Source of the DNA: Alphaproteobacteria bacterium
Lineage (GTDB): Bacteria; Pseudomonadota; Alphaproteobacteria; GCA-2731375
Reading direction: 5' to 3'
DNA: 37,378 nt
Assembly (NCBI GenBank): GCA_030746635.1
Contig: JASLMH010000028.1
Coordinates: forward strand, 1-37,378
How positions within the stretch are numbered: the first letter of the stretch is position 1; each line of letters opens with the position of its first letter. Shown here one piece after another: positions 17,576-26,170 of this stretch. Made by a program: the position numbers and the translations under genes. The notes beneath the pieces were generated by a model, which worked only from the letters and a program-made list of their open reading frames with translations, searched no databases and was not told the origin of the DNA.

Positions 17576-17623
17576 CCCCCGCCCGGAACCGCCGGTGCCG
17601 GCGCGGTGTCGCCGGCCGGGCAT

Positions 17624-17665
17624 TTGACCGGGATCAATACCCCCGATCTCGATCGGCGCGATAAT
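17624..17665 (+). promoter_or_regulatory. FNR-type box and -10 for the ubiTUV operon
   Basis: TTGACCGGGATCAA (17624-17637) is a perfect TTGA-N6-TCAA palindrome, the site read by FNR/ANR/DNR-family regulators. GATAAT at 17660-17665 matches the -10 consensus at five of six positions. It sits where a class-II promoter needs it: with the box centred at -41.5 the start would be about 17672, 75 bases before ubiT. This predicts activation without oxygen, which fits the oxygen-independent quinone pathway downstream. Confidence 0.82.
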
Positions 17666-17746
17666 GGCGTTGACCGATGGGCGGCGGTCGCTGCCGGCGT
17701 CCGGTTTGGTCGTGGCGAATTGATGTTTGCATAAGGTTTTAGCGTC

Positions 17747-18445
17747 TTGGCGAGCCAATCCGAGCGGCGGCCGCCGCCGCTGTCCCCTGTTCTGGTGGCC
17801 GGCCTGGCCCTGCGGCCGCTGCCGGCGGCCATACCGGGGAACATCGGGCGGCTGGGCCTGCGCCTGCTGACCCGCCGCCATCCGGAAGTGTTCGAACGGC
17901 TGCGGCCGTTGGGCGATACCGCCATCCTGATCGAACCGGTCGACCTGCCGTTTCGTTTCGTGCTGACGCCGGGGACGGCGCCGCCGCGCCTGTCGGTTCT
18001 GCGTGACGGCGGGCCGGAGCCGACCACCGAGGCGGTGGTGCGCGGCTCCCTGCTGGGTTTGCTGCAACTGCTGCAGGGGCGGAGCGACGGCGACGCCATG
18101 TTCTTCTCCCGCGATCTGGTGATCGAAGGCGACACCGAGGCGGTGGTCGCGTTGCGCAACGCCGTCGACGGCAGCGAGATCGATTTGCTGGCCGATCTGG
18201 CGGAACTGTTCGGGCCGTTGCGGCGGCCGGCCTATCGCCTGCTGCGCCTGGGCGGCGGCCTGTTCGACCGGGCGGCCCGGGATCTTGATCTGCTGCGCGA
18301 GGCGGTGCTGGCGCCCACGACGGCCCGCGCGGCCCGGCAGGACGCCGATTTGCGCGCCCTGAACGAGGACATGGGCGAATTGCGCCGGGAGCTGCGCGGT
18401 CGGCGGCGGCCCGGCCGCCGCCAGCGGCTGGCCGCCGAGCCATGA
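17747..18445 (+). CDS. ubiT: Ubiquinone anaerobic biosynthesis accessory factor UbiT (SCP2 domain)
   Basis: This 232-residue SCP2-type lipid-binding protein includes a short helix-rich N-terminus with PGNIGRLGLRLLTRRHPEVF and then a hydrophobic-pocket domain with MFFSRDLVIEGDTEAVVALRN, matching UbiT (YhbT). UbiT is thought to hold ubiquinone intermediates for the UbiU-UbiV hydroxylases. The start is a TTG at 17747; no ATG is available near the conserved start. The C-terminal arginine-rich tail of about 45 residues is longer than I expect for E. coli UbiT. Its stop overlaps the ubiU ATG (ATGA). The assignment is strongly supported by ubiU and ubiV following directly. Confidence 0.88.
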   Translation: MASQSERRPPPLSPVLVAGLALRPLPAAIPGNIGRLGLRLLTRRHPEVFERLRPLGDTAILIEPVDLPFRFVLTPGTAPPRLSVLRDGGPEPTTEAVVRGSLLGLLQLLQGRSDGDAMFFSRDLVIEGDTEAVVALRNAVDGSEIDLLADLAELFGPLRRPAYRLLRLGGGLFDRAARDLDLLREAVLAPTTARAARQDADLRALNEDMGELRRELRGRRRPGRRQRLAAEP

Positions 18446-19437
18446 GCGGGGGGCCGATGGAACTGGTCTGTCCGGCCGGCACGCCGGCGGCGCTACGGGC
18501 GGCGGTGGATGCAGGCGCCGACGTGGTCTATCTGGGCTTCCGCGACGAGACCAACGCCCGCAACTTCCCCGGCCTGAACTTCAGCCGCGAGGAGCTGCGC
18601 GAGGGCCTGGACCATGCCCACGGCGCCGGGGCCGAGGTTTACGTCGCCGTCAACACCTACGCCGCGCCGGGACATCCCGAGCCCTGGCACCGGGCCGTCG
18701 ACGATGCCGTGGCCTTGGGCGCCGATGCGCTGATCCTGGCCGATATCGGCCTGTTGGACTATTGCACCCGGCGGCATCCCGAGATGCGGCGCCATCTGTC
18801 GGTGCAGGCCTCGGCCGCCAACGAGCAGGCGATCCGTTTCTATCACCAGGAATTCGGCGTCCGCCGGGTGGTGCTGCCGCGGGTACTGACGGTCGAGGAT
18901 ATCGCTGATCTGATTCCGCGCATCCCGGTGGAGACCGAGGTCTTTGCCTTTGGCGGCATGTGCCCGATGGCCGAGGGGCGCTGTTTGCTGTCCTCCTACG
19001 TCACCGGCCGCTCGCCCAATATCAACGGCGTTTGCTCGCCGGCCTCTCACGTGCGCTATCTCGAACGCGACGGCCGGCTGTACTCGCAGCTCGGCGGCTC
19101 CACCATCAACATCTTCGATGATGGCGACGCGGCCGGCTATCCGACCCTGTGCAAGGGCCGCTTCAAGGTCGAGGGCGAGGCCGGCTATCTGTTCGAGGAA
19201 CCGACCTCGCTGAACGTCCTGCCGATCCTGCCGCGATTGCTGGCGGCCGGGGTAACGGCGCTGAAGATCGAGGGCCGGCAACGGGGCCGGGCCTATACCG
19301 CCCAGGTGGTCGCCGCCTTCCGCCGCGCCGTCGATGCCTGCGGGCGGGGCGAGCCGCCGCCCGAGGATATCGACCTGGATGGCATCACCGAGGGCGGGCA
19401 GGAGACGTCCGGCGCCTACCGGAGGGACTGGCGATGA
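18442..19437 (+). CDS. ubiU: Ubiquinone anaerobic hydroxylation protein UbiU (U32 peptidase family)
   Basis: This 331-residue U32-family protein forms the O2-independent hydroxylase with UbiV, using prephenate-derived oxygen. The four [4Fe-4S] cysteines are all present: Cys174, Cys181, Cys198 and Cys237, in GGMCPMAEGRC, NGVCSP and TLCKGR. Their spacings of 7, 17 and 39 match E. coli UbiU (169, 176, 193, 232) exactly. It opens MELVCPAGTPAALRAAVDAGAD, as in U32 proteins. It overlaps ubiT and ubiV by ATGA at both ends, so the three are translationally coupled. Confidence 0.95.
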   Translation: MSGGPMELVCPAGTPAALRAAVDAGADVVYLGFRDETNARNFPGLNFSREELREGLDHAHGAGAEVYVAVNTYAAPGHPEPWHRAVDDAVALGADALILADIGLLDYCTRRHPEMRRHLSVQASAANEQAIRFYHQEFGVRRVVLPRVLTVEDIADLIPRIPVETEVFAFGGMCPMAEGRCLLSSYVTGRSPNINGVCSPASHVRYLERDGRLYSQLGGSTINIFDDGDAAGYPTLCKGRFKVEGEAGYLFEEPTSLNVLPILPRLLAAGVTALKIEGRQRGRAYTAQVVAAFRRAVDACGRGEPPPEDIDLDGITEGGQETSGAYRRDWR

Positions 19438-20342
19438 CGGGTGCCCTGGCCCTTGGCCCGGTGCAGTTCAACTGGCCGGCCGAGCAATGGCGCGATTTCT
19501 ACCTGCGGATCGCCGACGAGGCGCCGATCGATACCGTCTATCTGGGCGAGGTGGTCTGCGCCAAGCGGGCGCCGTTTTTCCAGCCCCACCTGGCCGAGGT
19601 GGCCGAGCGCCTGGCGGCGGGGGGCAAGGAGGTGGTGCATTCGACCCTGGCCCTGGTGATGACCGAGGCCGAAATGGACCTGGTGCGGGAACTGGTGGCG
19701 GATGAGACGCTGTTGGTGGAGGCCAACGATCTGTCCACCATTTCGCTGCTGGCCGGCCGGCGTCACGTGGTCGGGCCGTTCGTCAACGTCTACAACGAGG
19801 GCACCTTGGTCTACCTGGCGGCACGCGGGGCCCTTCGGGTGTCGCTGCCAGCGGAATTGTCGGGCGAAGCCATCGCCCTGATCGCCGAGGCGGTACGGGA
19901 TCTGGACGTCGAACTGGAGGTCCAGGTCTTCGGCCGCCTGCCCCTGGCGGTATCGGCCCGCTGCTACCATGCCCGCGCCTTCGGCCTGCACAAGGACGGC
20001 TGCCAGTTCGTCTGCGGCGAGGATCTGGACGGCCTGGCCGCCGATACCCTGGACGGCGAGGCCTTCCTGGCGATCAACGGTACCCAGGTGATGTCCCATA
20101 GCTGCTGCAACCTGGCCGACGACATCGCCGGCTTGTGCGATGCCGGCGTTGGGCGGTTCCGTCTCTGGCCGCACAGCTTCGACATGGTGGCGGTGGCGCG
20201 GGTCTATCGCGAGCTGTTGGATGGCGAATTGGAAGTCGCGGCCGCCGATGACCGACTGAACGCCATCGCCGGCGGCCTGGCCATGGCGAACGGCTTCTAC
20301 CACGGCCAGGAAGGCCGCGCCTGGGTCGGGCCGGCGGCGTAG
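19434..20342 (+). CDS. ubiV: Ubiquinone anaerobic hydroxylation protein UbiV (U32 peptidase family)
   Basis: This 302-residue partner of UbiU is also of the U32 fold. Its cluster cysteines are Cys42 ([12 protein letters not shown]), Cys177, Cys190 and Cys194 (the segment [20 protein letters not shown]). The 13- and 4-residue spacings of the last three match E. coli UbiV (180, 193, 197). Other marks are [10 protein letters not shown] and LPAELSG. It is coupled to ubiU by ATGA and followed 8 bases later by ubiD. Together ubiT, ubiU and ubiV replace the flavin monooxygenases of aerobic ubiquinone synthesis and allow ubiquinone respiration under denitrifying conditions. Confidence 0.95.
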   Translation: MTGALALGPVQFNWPAEQWRDFYLRIADEAPIDTVYLGEVVCAKRAPFFQPHLAEVAERLAAGGKEVVHSTLALVMTEAEMDLVRELVADETLLVEANDLSTISLLAGRRHVVGPFVNVYNEGTLVYLAARGALRVSLPAELSGEAIALIAEAVRDLDVELEVQVFGRLPLAVSARCYHARAFGLHKDGCQFVCGEDLDGLAADTLDGEAFLAINGTQVMSHSCCNLADDIAGLCDAGVGRFRLWPHSFDMVAVARVYRELLDGELEVAAADDRLNAIAGGLAMANGFYHGQEGRAWVGPAA

Positions 20343-20350
20343 ACCGGTTC

Positions 20351-21871
20351 ATGGTTCCCACCACCCTGCGCACCTTTCTCGATCGCCTGCGCCGGCGCGG
20401 GCAACTGGTGCGGATCGACGAGCCGGTGTCCACCGCCCTGGAAATGACCGAAATCCATGCCCGCCTGCTGGCTCGGGAAGGGCCGGCGGTGCTGTTCGAG
20501 AACCCCGTCGGTCCGGACGGCGAGCGCCATGACATCCCCGTGCTGATGAACCTGTTCGGCACCGTCGAACGGGTCGCCATGGGCCTGGGCTGCCGCCCGG
20601 AGGGCCTGCGCCAGATCGGCGAAACCCTGGCCGCCCTGCGCCAGCCGACGCCGCCCGGCGGCCTGGGCGAGCTGGTGCAGGCGCTGCCGATGCTGAAGCA
20701 GGTCGGCGCCATGACCCCGGTGCGAAGCCGCCGCGCCGCGCCATGCCAGCAGGTCGTGCTGACGGGCGATCAGGTTAACCTGGCGCGCCTGCCCATCGCC
20801 CGCTGCTGGCCGGGGGAACCGGCGCCGCTGATCATCTGGCCCCTGGTGGTGACCAAGGGGCCGGGCGGTGACCCGGCGGACGGCTACAACCTGGGCGTCT
20901 ACCGGATGCAGGTGCTGGGCCGCAATCAGGTGCTGATGCGCTGGCTCAGCCATCGCGGCGGCGCCCAGCATTATCGACGCTGGAAAGAGCGGCACGACAA
21001 ACCGATGCCGGTGGCCGCCGCCATCGGCGCCGACCCGGCGACGATCCTGGCGGCGGTGACGCCCTTGCCGGACAACCTCTCGGAATACGGCTTCGCCGGG
21101 CTGCTGCGGGGCCGGCGGGTGCCCTTGGTGCGCTGCCGCACGGTGCCCCTCGAGGTGCCGGCGGAGGCCGAAATCGTCTTGGAGGGCCATGTTTCGCTGG
21201 ACGACCACCGGGACGAGGGCCCCTATGGCGACCATACCGGCCACATGAACGCGGTGGCGCCGTTCCCGGTGTTCACGATTTCCGCCATCACCATGCGGCG
21301 CAAGCCGATCTACCTGACCACCTATACCGGCCATCCGCCGGACGAGCCGGCGGTGATGTCGATGGCCCTGAACGAAGTGTTCGTGCCGATCATCCAGGTC
21401 CAGTTCCCCGAGATCGCCGATTTCTGGCTGCCGCCCGAGGCCTGTTCCTACCGCATCGCCGTGGTCTCGATCCGCAAGGCCTATCCCGGTCATGCCAGGC
21501 GCATCATGATGGGCATCTGGTCACATCTTCGTCAGTTCACCTACACCAAGATGGTGATCGTGGTAGATGACGATGTCGACGTGCGCGACTGGCGGCAGGT
21601 GATGTGGGCCGTTTCGACCCGGATGGATCCGGTGCGCGATACCATGTTGGTGGAGAACACGCCGATCGACTATCTTGATTTCGCTTCCCCGGAAGATGGT
21701 TTGGGGGGCAAGATGGGACTGGACGCCACGGTCAAGGTACCGCCCGAGACCGGGCGTCAATGGGGCCGCCGAATACAGATGGACGACGAGGTCGTCGAAC
21801 TGGTCAGCCGCAAATGGGCCGACTATGGCCTGCCCGGCGACGGCGCCCCGGTCTGGACGAAAAAGAGGTGA
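20351..21871 (+). CDS. ubiD: UbiD-family decarboxylase (polyprenyl-4-hydroxybenzoate carboxy-lyase)
   Basis: This 506-residue prenylated-FMN decarboxylase removes the carboxyl group of 3-octaprenyl-4-hydroxybenzoate in ubiquinone synthesis. Marks are [21 protein letters not shown] at the start, [14 protein letters not shown] and [13 protein letters not shown] in the cofactor domain, [13 protein letters not shown] with the conserved acidic residues, and the basic segment [15 protein letters not shown]. The length matches bacterial UbiD. The UbiX flavin prenyltransferase needed to make its cofactor is not in this window. It lies 8 bases after ubiV, and its TGA is 2 bases before selD, placing it inside the anaerobic operon. 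Confidence 0.92.
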   Translation: MVPTTLRTFLDRLRRRGQLVRIDEPVSTALEMTEIHARLLAREGPAVLFENPVGPDGERHDIPVLMNLFGTVERVAMGLGCRPEGLRQIGETLAALRQPTPPGGLGELVQALPMLKQVGAMTPVRSRRAAPCQQVVLTGDQVNLARLPIARCWPGEPAPLIIWPLVVTKGPGGDPADGYNLGVYRMQVLGRNQVLMRWLSHRGGAQHYRRWKERHDKPMPVAAAIGADPATILAAVTPLPDNLSEYGFAGLLRGRRVPLVRCRTVPLEVPAEAEIVLEGHVSLDDHRDEGPYGDHTGHMNAVAPFPVFTISAITMRRKPIYLTTYTGHPPDEPAVMSMALNEVFVPIIQVQFPEIADFWLPPEACSYRIAVVSIRKAYPGHARRIMMGIWSHLRQFTYTKMVIVVDDDVDVRDWRQVMWAVSTRMDPVRDTMLVENTPIDYLDFASPEDGLGGKMGLDATVKVPPETGRQWGRRIQMDDEVVELVSRKWADYGLPGDGAPVWTKKR

Positions 21872-21873
21872 GC

Positions 21874-22935
21874 ATGAATGTAGGCGAAAAGGCGGTGGAG
21901 CCCCCGCGGCTTACCGCCTTGGCACACGGCGGCGGCTGAGGCTGCAAGATCGCCCCCGCCGTGCTGCGGGAGCTGCTTGCCACCTTGCCCGCGCCGCCGC
22001 CCGACGCGGCCCTGCTGGTCGGGACCGAGACGGCGGATGACGCCGCGGTCTATCGCCTGGATGATCAACGGGCGATGGTCGCGACGACCGACTTCTTCAT
22101 GCCGGTGGTCGACGATCCGTTCGATTTCGGCCGCATCGCCGCGACCAATGCACTATCGGACGTCTATGCCGTCGGCGCCCGGCCGGTGCTGGCCCTGGCG
22201 ATCGTCGGCATGCCGGTCGACAAGATCCCGCCCGAGGTCATCGCCCGGGTGATGGCCGGCGGGGCCGAGGCCTGCAAGGCCGCGGGCGTGCCGATCGCCG
22301 GCGGCCATTCCATCGACACCCTGGAACCGATTTACGGCCTGGCGGCGATCGGCCTGGTCGATCTGGACAACATCAAGCGCAACGCCGGTGCCTTGCCGGG
22401 CGACAGCTTGATCCTGGGCAAGGCGCTGGGCGTCGGCTTCCTCTCGGCGGCGATGAAGAATGGCGATCTGTCCGCGGCCGGCTACGCCGCCATGATCGAC
22501 AGCACCACCCGGTTGAACGACATCGGCATCGACCTGGGCGGTCGGGCCGACGTGCATGCCATGACCGACGTCAGCGGCTTCGGGCTGCTGGGCCATTTGA
22601 GCGAGGTCTGCCAGGGCTCGGGCGTCGCCGCCGAACTGGATCTGGCCGCCTTGCCGACCTTGCCGCCGGCGATCGAACTGGCCCGGGCCGGCGTCAACAC
22701 CGGCGCCGCCGGCCGCAACCGAACCGCCTTCGGCGAGGGCGTGAAACTACCTCCGGATTTGCCCGACTGGCAGGACAATCTGTTGTACGACCCGCAGACC
22801 AGCGGCGGCCTGCTGGTTGCCTGCGAGGCGGCGGCGGCGGCCGAAATCCTGGCGCTGTTCAAGGCCGGCGGCTATGCCGACGCCGCCATCGTCGGCCACT
22901 GCCTGGCCGGCCCGCCCACGATCACCGTGGCCTGA
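21874..22935 (+). CDS. selD: Selenide, water dikinase SelD containing selenocysteine (TGA read through)
   Basis: SelD makes selenophosphate from selenide and ATP for selenocysteine and 2-selenouridine synthesis. Reading from the ATG at 21874, two bases after ubiD, gives a family-like N-terminus RLTALAHGGG, then in-frame TGA (21937-21939), then GCKIAPAVLRELL. E. coli SelD has GAGCGCK here with catalytic Cys17 and Lys20, so the TGA falls exactly on that cysteine and is Sec22 in a 353-residue protein. The rest is typical: TTDFFMPVVDDPFDFGRIAA, NALSDVYAVG, AGGHSIDT, and DPQTSGGLLVA near the end. A conventional gene caller would start at the GTG at 21961 and lose the active site. It is the last gene of the ubi operon and overlaps the convergent methyltransferase by 14 bases. 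Confidence 0.93.
21937..21970 (+). promoter_or_regulatory. Sec codon and candidate bacterial SECIS hairpin in selD
   Basis: The TGA at 21937-21939 is followed 15 bases later by CCCGC (21955-21959), a six-base loop CGTGCT, and GCGGG (21966-21970). This gives a perfect 5-bp GC stem with a G-U in the loop. Bacterial SECIS elements are coding hairpins lying this distance after the UGA and bound by SelB. Position and stem fit; the loop identity is not proof. Confidence 0.6.
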
Positions 22936-23683
22936 CCAGATCGAGGGCCTCGCCCCGGCGCAGGACCGCCCGGGCCGCCTCGCTATCCTCGCCGTCCGCC
23001 TGGTGCATCATCAGGCCCGGCAACAGCACGGCCGGACCCCTGGCCTGGGCGGTGGCCTGGACGATGACCCGCCGGGCCGGCCGGTCCGGTCCGGGCCAAA
23101 GCGGCAAGATCACCAGGTCGCCGGCGCCCCGGCCCAGGCCGGCCAGCAGGTCGGGCAGCCGCTCGGCCCGGTGGATCAGGCTGATGGTGCCGCCGGGCCG
23201 GGTGCGTTTGAGGCAGAAGGCCAGCCAATCGGCCAACGGCGTCTCGCCCTCGCCGTGGGCCAGGGCCTTGCCGTCGTCGGGCGAGGGGGAACTGCGGCCC
23301 TCTGGATGGAAAGGTGGGTTGCACACCGTGTGATCGAAGCGCGCCTGGGCGATCTCGCTCGGGGCTCGGCGGATATCCCCCTGGTGCACCGACACCCGGT
23401 CGGCCAGGCTGTTGGCTTGAGCGTTTTCGTTCGCCAGTTCGGCCAGGCGCGGCTGCAATTCCAGGCCCCGTACCGTCACCTGGCGGCAGCGATGGGCCAG
23501 GCACAGGGCGATGGCGCCGACCCCGGCGCCGGCGTCCAGCACCGTTTGCCCCGGCCGCGCCGGCACCGTCGCCGCCAGCAGGATCGCATCCGAGCCCGCC
23601 CGGTAGCTCTGCCGCGGCTGGCGCAGCCGGATCTGCTGCCCCAGCAAGCCATCGAGGGTGATATCATCCGCCGGCTCAGTCAT
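22922..23683 (-). CDS. TrmN6-type tRNA1(Val) adenine-37 N6-methyltransferase family protein
   Basis: This 253-residue class-I SAM methyltransferase has the SAM loop VLDAGAGVGAIALCLAHR near 49 and the catalytic NPPF motif in TVCNPPFHPEGR, typical of enzymes methylating exocyclic amino groups. An N-terminal LLGQQIRLRQPRQSYRAGSDAILLAA matches the YfiC/TrmN6 group. It is most likely a tRNA adenine methylase. It overlaps the DUF2007 gene upstream by 8 bases and the convergent selD end by 14 bases. Confidence 0.82.
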   Translation of the reverse strand: MTEPADDITLDGLLGQQIRLRQPRQSYRAGSDAILLAATVPARPGQTVLDAGAGVGAIALCLAHRCRQVTVRGLELQPRLAELANENAQANSLADRVSVHQGDIRRAPSEIAQARFDHTVCNPPFHPEGRSSPSPDDGKALAHGEGETPLADWLAFCLKRTRPGGTISLIHRAERLPDLLAGLGRGAGDLVILPLWPGPDRPARRVIVQATAQARGPAVLLPGLMMHQADGEDSEAARAVLRRGEALDLVRPR

Positions 23684-23897
23684 CGCTCTTGGTTTCGACG
23701 CCGGCCTCGTCGAGCAGTTGGCGGGCCAGGTCTTCCTGTTCGCTGCTCACCATCAGGCGCCGGCTGAGGGCGTTGATCGAGCCTTCCAGGACGCTCATGT
23801 GCTGGTCCAGCACCACCACCTCGACGCCGGCGTCGCGCAGGTAAGCCTCGACCCAGGACAGCATCACCGGATCGTTGCTGCGGATCAGCTCGATCAT
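23676..23897 (-). CDS. DUF2007 domain protein
   Basis: This 73-residue protein reads MIELIRSNDPVMLSWVEAYL and GVEVVVLDQHMSVLEGSI, characteristic of the DUF2007 family of putative signal-transducing proteins whose role is not established. The ATG at 23897 is chosen because the family starts there; an in-frame ATG 13 codons upstream has no usable ribosome site. It overlaps the methyltransferase start by 8 bases and is divergent from ispB, an arrangement I recall as common in alphaproteobacteria. Confidence 0.82.
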   Translation of the reverse strand: MIELIRSNDPVMLSWVEAYLRDAGVEVVVLDQHMSVLEGSINALSRRLMVSSEQEDLARQLLDEAGVETKSDD

Positions 23898-24003
23898 GGC
23901 CGCGTTCGCTATCCCCTTGGCAATGCAGGCTTGCATTCCCTGCGCGTAATGAAGTCTATATGCTCGGGTGGCAAGACGCCTCGGTCAACCAGGAGTGCAA
24001 TTG

Positions 24004-25026
24004 GTGGCGGATATCTTACCATTGGATACCGAGCGCGCGGCGCCGAAACGAGCCAGTCTTGAACCGTTGATGAAGCTTGTCGGCGACGATCTGACCAAGG
24101 TCAATCACGCCATTCTGGAACGCATGCACAGCCGGGCGCCGCTGATCCCGCAATTGGCCGGCCATATCATCGCCGCCGGCGGCAAGCGGCTGCGGCCGAT
24201 GCTGACACTGGCGTCGTCGCGGTTGTGCGGCTATGCCGGCCAGCGGCAGATCGGCTTGGCCGCCTGCGTCGAATTCATCCATACCGCCACCCTGCTGCAT
24301 GACGACGTGGTGGACGAAAGCGATTTGCGCCGGGGCAACGCCACCGCCAATGTCCTGTGGGGCAACCAGGCCAGCGTGCTGGTTGGTGATTTCCTGTTTT
24401 CCCGGGCCTTCCAGATCATGGTCGACGACGGCAGCCTGGAAGTGCTGCGGGTGCTGGCCGACGCCTCGGCGGTGATCGCCGAGGGCGAGGTGATGCAGCT
24501 GGAGACCTCGAACAATACCGAGACCTCGGAAGAACAATATCTCGAGGTCGTCTCGGCCAAGACCGCCGCCCTGTTCTCGGCCGCCTGCCGGATCGGCGCC
24601 GTGGTCGGCGGCCGCCCGGCGGTGGAGGCGGACGCGCTGGAAAGCTATGGCCGCAACCTGGGCATCGCCTTCCAGCTCGTCGATGACACCCTGGACTATT
24701 CGGCCCAGCAGGCGACCCTGGGCAAATCCATCGGCGACGATTTCCGCGAGGGCAAGATCACCCTGCCGGTGCTGCTGGCGTTTCGCCGCGGCGACGATGA
24801 GGAGCGGCTGTTCTGGCGCCGCTGTCTGGAGGACGGCGAGCAGCGGGACGGCGATCTGGAGCAGGCGATGCGCCTCCTCCAGCGGCACAACGCCCTGGCC
24901 GACAGTATCGAGCGGGCGCGCCACTACGGCTCCATCGCCCGCGACGCCCTGGGCATTTTCCCCGATACCGAGGCCAAGCATGCGCTGGTCGACGTGGTCG
25001 ATTTCTGCATTGAACGGGCCTACTGA
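24004..25026 (+). CDS. ispB: Polyprenyl (octaprenyl/decaprenyl) diphosphate synthase
   Basis: This 340-residue long-chain trans-prenyltransferase makes the ubiquinone side chain. The first aspartate-rich motif is LLHDDVVDES (DDVVD at 100-104) and the second is LVDDTLDYS (227-231), with GGKRLRPML at 59-67 and GNQASVLVGDFLFSRAF between them. The start is uncertain between TTG at 24001 and GTG at 24004; AGGAG lies 8 bases before the GTG, which I prefer. It supplies the substrate side of the ubiquinone pathway completed by ubiTUVD about 2 kb to the left, although it is not in their operon. Confidence 0.9.
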   Translation: MADILPLDTERAAPKRASLEPLMKLVGDDLTKVNHAILERMHSRAPLIPQLAGHIIAAGGKRLRPMLTLASSRLCGYAGQRQIGLAACVEFIHTATLLHDDVVDESDLRRGNATANVLWGNQASVLVGDFLFSRAFQIMVDDGSLEVLRVLADASAVIAEGEVMQLETSNNTETSEEQYLEVVSAKTAALFSAACRIGAVVGGRPAVEADALESYGRNLGIAFQLVDDTLDYSAQQATLGKSIGDDFREGKITLPVLLAFRRGDDEERLFWRRCLEDGEQRDGDLEQAMRLLQRHNALADSIERARHYGSIARDALGIFPDTEAKHALVDVVDFCIERAY

Positions 25027-25044
25027 GCAGGCTCGGATCGTGCC

Positions 25045-25878
25045 ATGGCGGGCTTCGCCGAACTTGCCGAGGCCGACGCCGCCGGCGACATCGCGGTTAT
25101 CTACGCCGAGATCCGCCTCTTCTACGCCGCGCCCTATGTCTCGTCCCTGCAGCGCCATTTCGCCACCCATCCGGGCCTGCTGGAATGGGCCTGGGGCCTG
25201 TTGCGCCCAGGCTTCGCCTCCGGCCTCATTCCGGAAACCGCCTGGCGGCTGGCCGGCGAGGCGGCGGAAGAACCGCTGCCGCAATTGGACCGATCGGCCC
25301 TGCGGGTGTTCGGCGTCGATGCCGAGGGCGAGGGGACGATCCGCGCCGTCTGCCGCAACTTCGAACGCGTCGCGCCATTGAACCTTCTGTTCGCCGGCTG
25401 CCTCCGCCATCTGTTGGCGGGCGGCGCGCCGCCGGCGGGGCCTGGTGAAACCGTCGGCCAATGGCAGCCACCCGCGGCTCTGCCGCCGTTGCCGGCCATG
25501 GTTGATGTCGATGCGCTGCCGGCCGATCAGGCGGCGGTGCTGGGCCGGTTCGCCACGCCCATCGCCGGACGGGCCTTCGTGCCCGGCCTCTATCGCATGC
25601 TGGCGCATTGGCCGGACTATCTGGCCCGCATCGCCGACGACCTGGGGCCGCGGCTGGCCGATCCCGGCTTCCGCGAGCGCGGCGAAGAGCTGGCCGGAAC
25701 CATCGTCGGCGCCGTGCCGGAGGTGCTGGCGAGGCTGCCGGCGCCGCCGGATTTGCCAGGGCCGGAACCCACGATCGTGCCCGCCCTGCTCGACGCCATC
25801 GCAAGCTATCGGCGCAGCAGTCCCGAGATGGTGCTGGTCGGCGGGCTGTTGCGCCGGGCGCTGCCGCCGGAACCATAG
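25045..25878 (+). CDS. DehI-like haloacid dehalogenase family protein (tentative)
   Basis: This 277-residue cytoplasmic, mostly helical protein begins FAELAEADAAGDIAVIYAEIRL, then HFATHPGLLEWAWGLLRPGF. A related pattern recurs in the second half (AVLGRF...PGLYRMLAHWPDYLARIADDL), so the protein looks like an internal duplication. This agrees with DehI (group I 2-haloacid dehalogenase), which is a pseudo-dimer of two such repeats. I did not identify the DehI catalytic aspartate with certainty, and many homologs have no proven dehalogenase activity. It starts 18 bases after ispB and may be cotranscribed. Confidence 0.55.
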   Translation: MAGFAELAEADAAGDIAVIYAEIRLFYAAPYVSSLQRHFATHPGLLEWAWGLLRPGFASGLIPETAWRLAGEAAEEPLPQLDRSALRVFGVDAEGEGTIRAVCRNFERVAPLNLLFAGCLRHLLAGGAPPAGPGETVGQWQPPAALPPLPAMVDVDALPADQAAVLGRFATPIAGRAFVPGLYRMLAHWPDYLARIADDLGPRLADPGFRERGEELAGTIVGAVPEVLARLPAPPDLPGPEPTIVPALLDAIASYRRSSPEMVLVGGLLRRALPPEP

Positions 25879-25898
25879 ACACCGGCCTCCCGGGCGGC

Positions 25899-25927
25899 TT
25901 GCCGAAGCCGTCCGCTGGCGCTATAAG
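25899..25927 (+). promoter_or_regulatory. Promoter of the tRNA-Pro gene
   Basis: TTGCCG (25899-25904) and TATAAG (25922-25927) are exactly 17 bases apart, giving a start near 25934, about 34 bases before the mature tRNA. Confidence 0.6.
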
Positions 25928-25967
25928 CACGCGGTTCGGCGCCCCCGGGGCGCCGGCGAACGATGAC

Positions 25968-26044
25968 CGGAGTGTAGCTCAGCCTGGTAGAGCACTGTCT
26001 TCGGGAGGCAGGGGCCGGAGGTTCAAATCCTCTCACTCCGACCA
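25968..26044 (+). tRNA. tRNA-Pro (anticodon CGG)
   Basis: This 77-base tRNA has acceptor arms CGGAGTG and CACTCCG with an encoded ACCA tail. The D arm is GCTC/GAGC. The anticodon stem CTGTC/GGCAG contains one T-G pair, and the loop TTCGGGA gives anticodon CGG, which reads CCG proline codons. The T arm contains GGTTCAAATCC. G and C identity positions (C1-G72, G35, G36) agree with proline. It has its own promoter and terminator. Confidence 0.96.
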
Positions 26045-26053
26045 ATAAAATCA

Positions 26054-26090
26054 AGGGGTTGGCGCCGACTGGCGTCAGCCTCTTTTTTTT
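26054..26090 (+). terminator. Rho-independent terminator after tRNA-Pro
   Basis: A 13-bp stem (26054-26066 with 26071-26083, including three G-T pairs) closes on the loop GACT and is followed by a run of eight T (26083-26090). This is the strongest terminator in the window and it isolates the tRNA from the SDR gene. Confidence 0.92.
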
Positions 26091-26170
26091 GCGGTGGGGT
26101 AGGGCGGCGCTGATACACCGGGGTCGGCTGGTGTAGACTTGGCGGGCGGAACCGAGCGCGGAGGCGGGGC

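Noticed and set aside
17576-17623. GC-rich inverted repeat after the AcuI-type gene (GCCCGG at 17581 and CCGGGC at 17616) as a terminator
   Set aside because: The arms are short, the interior is ambiguous and there is no T-run; kept only as a weak possibility.
17720-17734. Second FNR-like site TTGATGTTTGCATAA just before ubiT
   Set aside because: Only the left half matches; the right half is CATA rather than TCAA, and it lies downstream of the well-formed promoter.
21961-22935. SelD starting at the GTG after the TGA as a shortened, non-Sec enzyme
   Set aside because: The family N-terminus continues in frame upstream of the TGA, with the TGA on the catalytic Cys position and a ribosome-proximal ATG 2 bases after ubiD.
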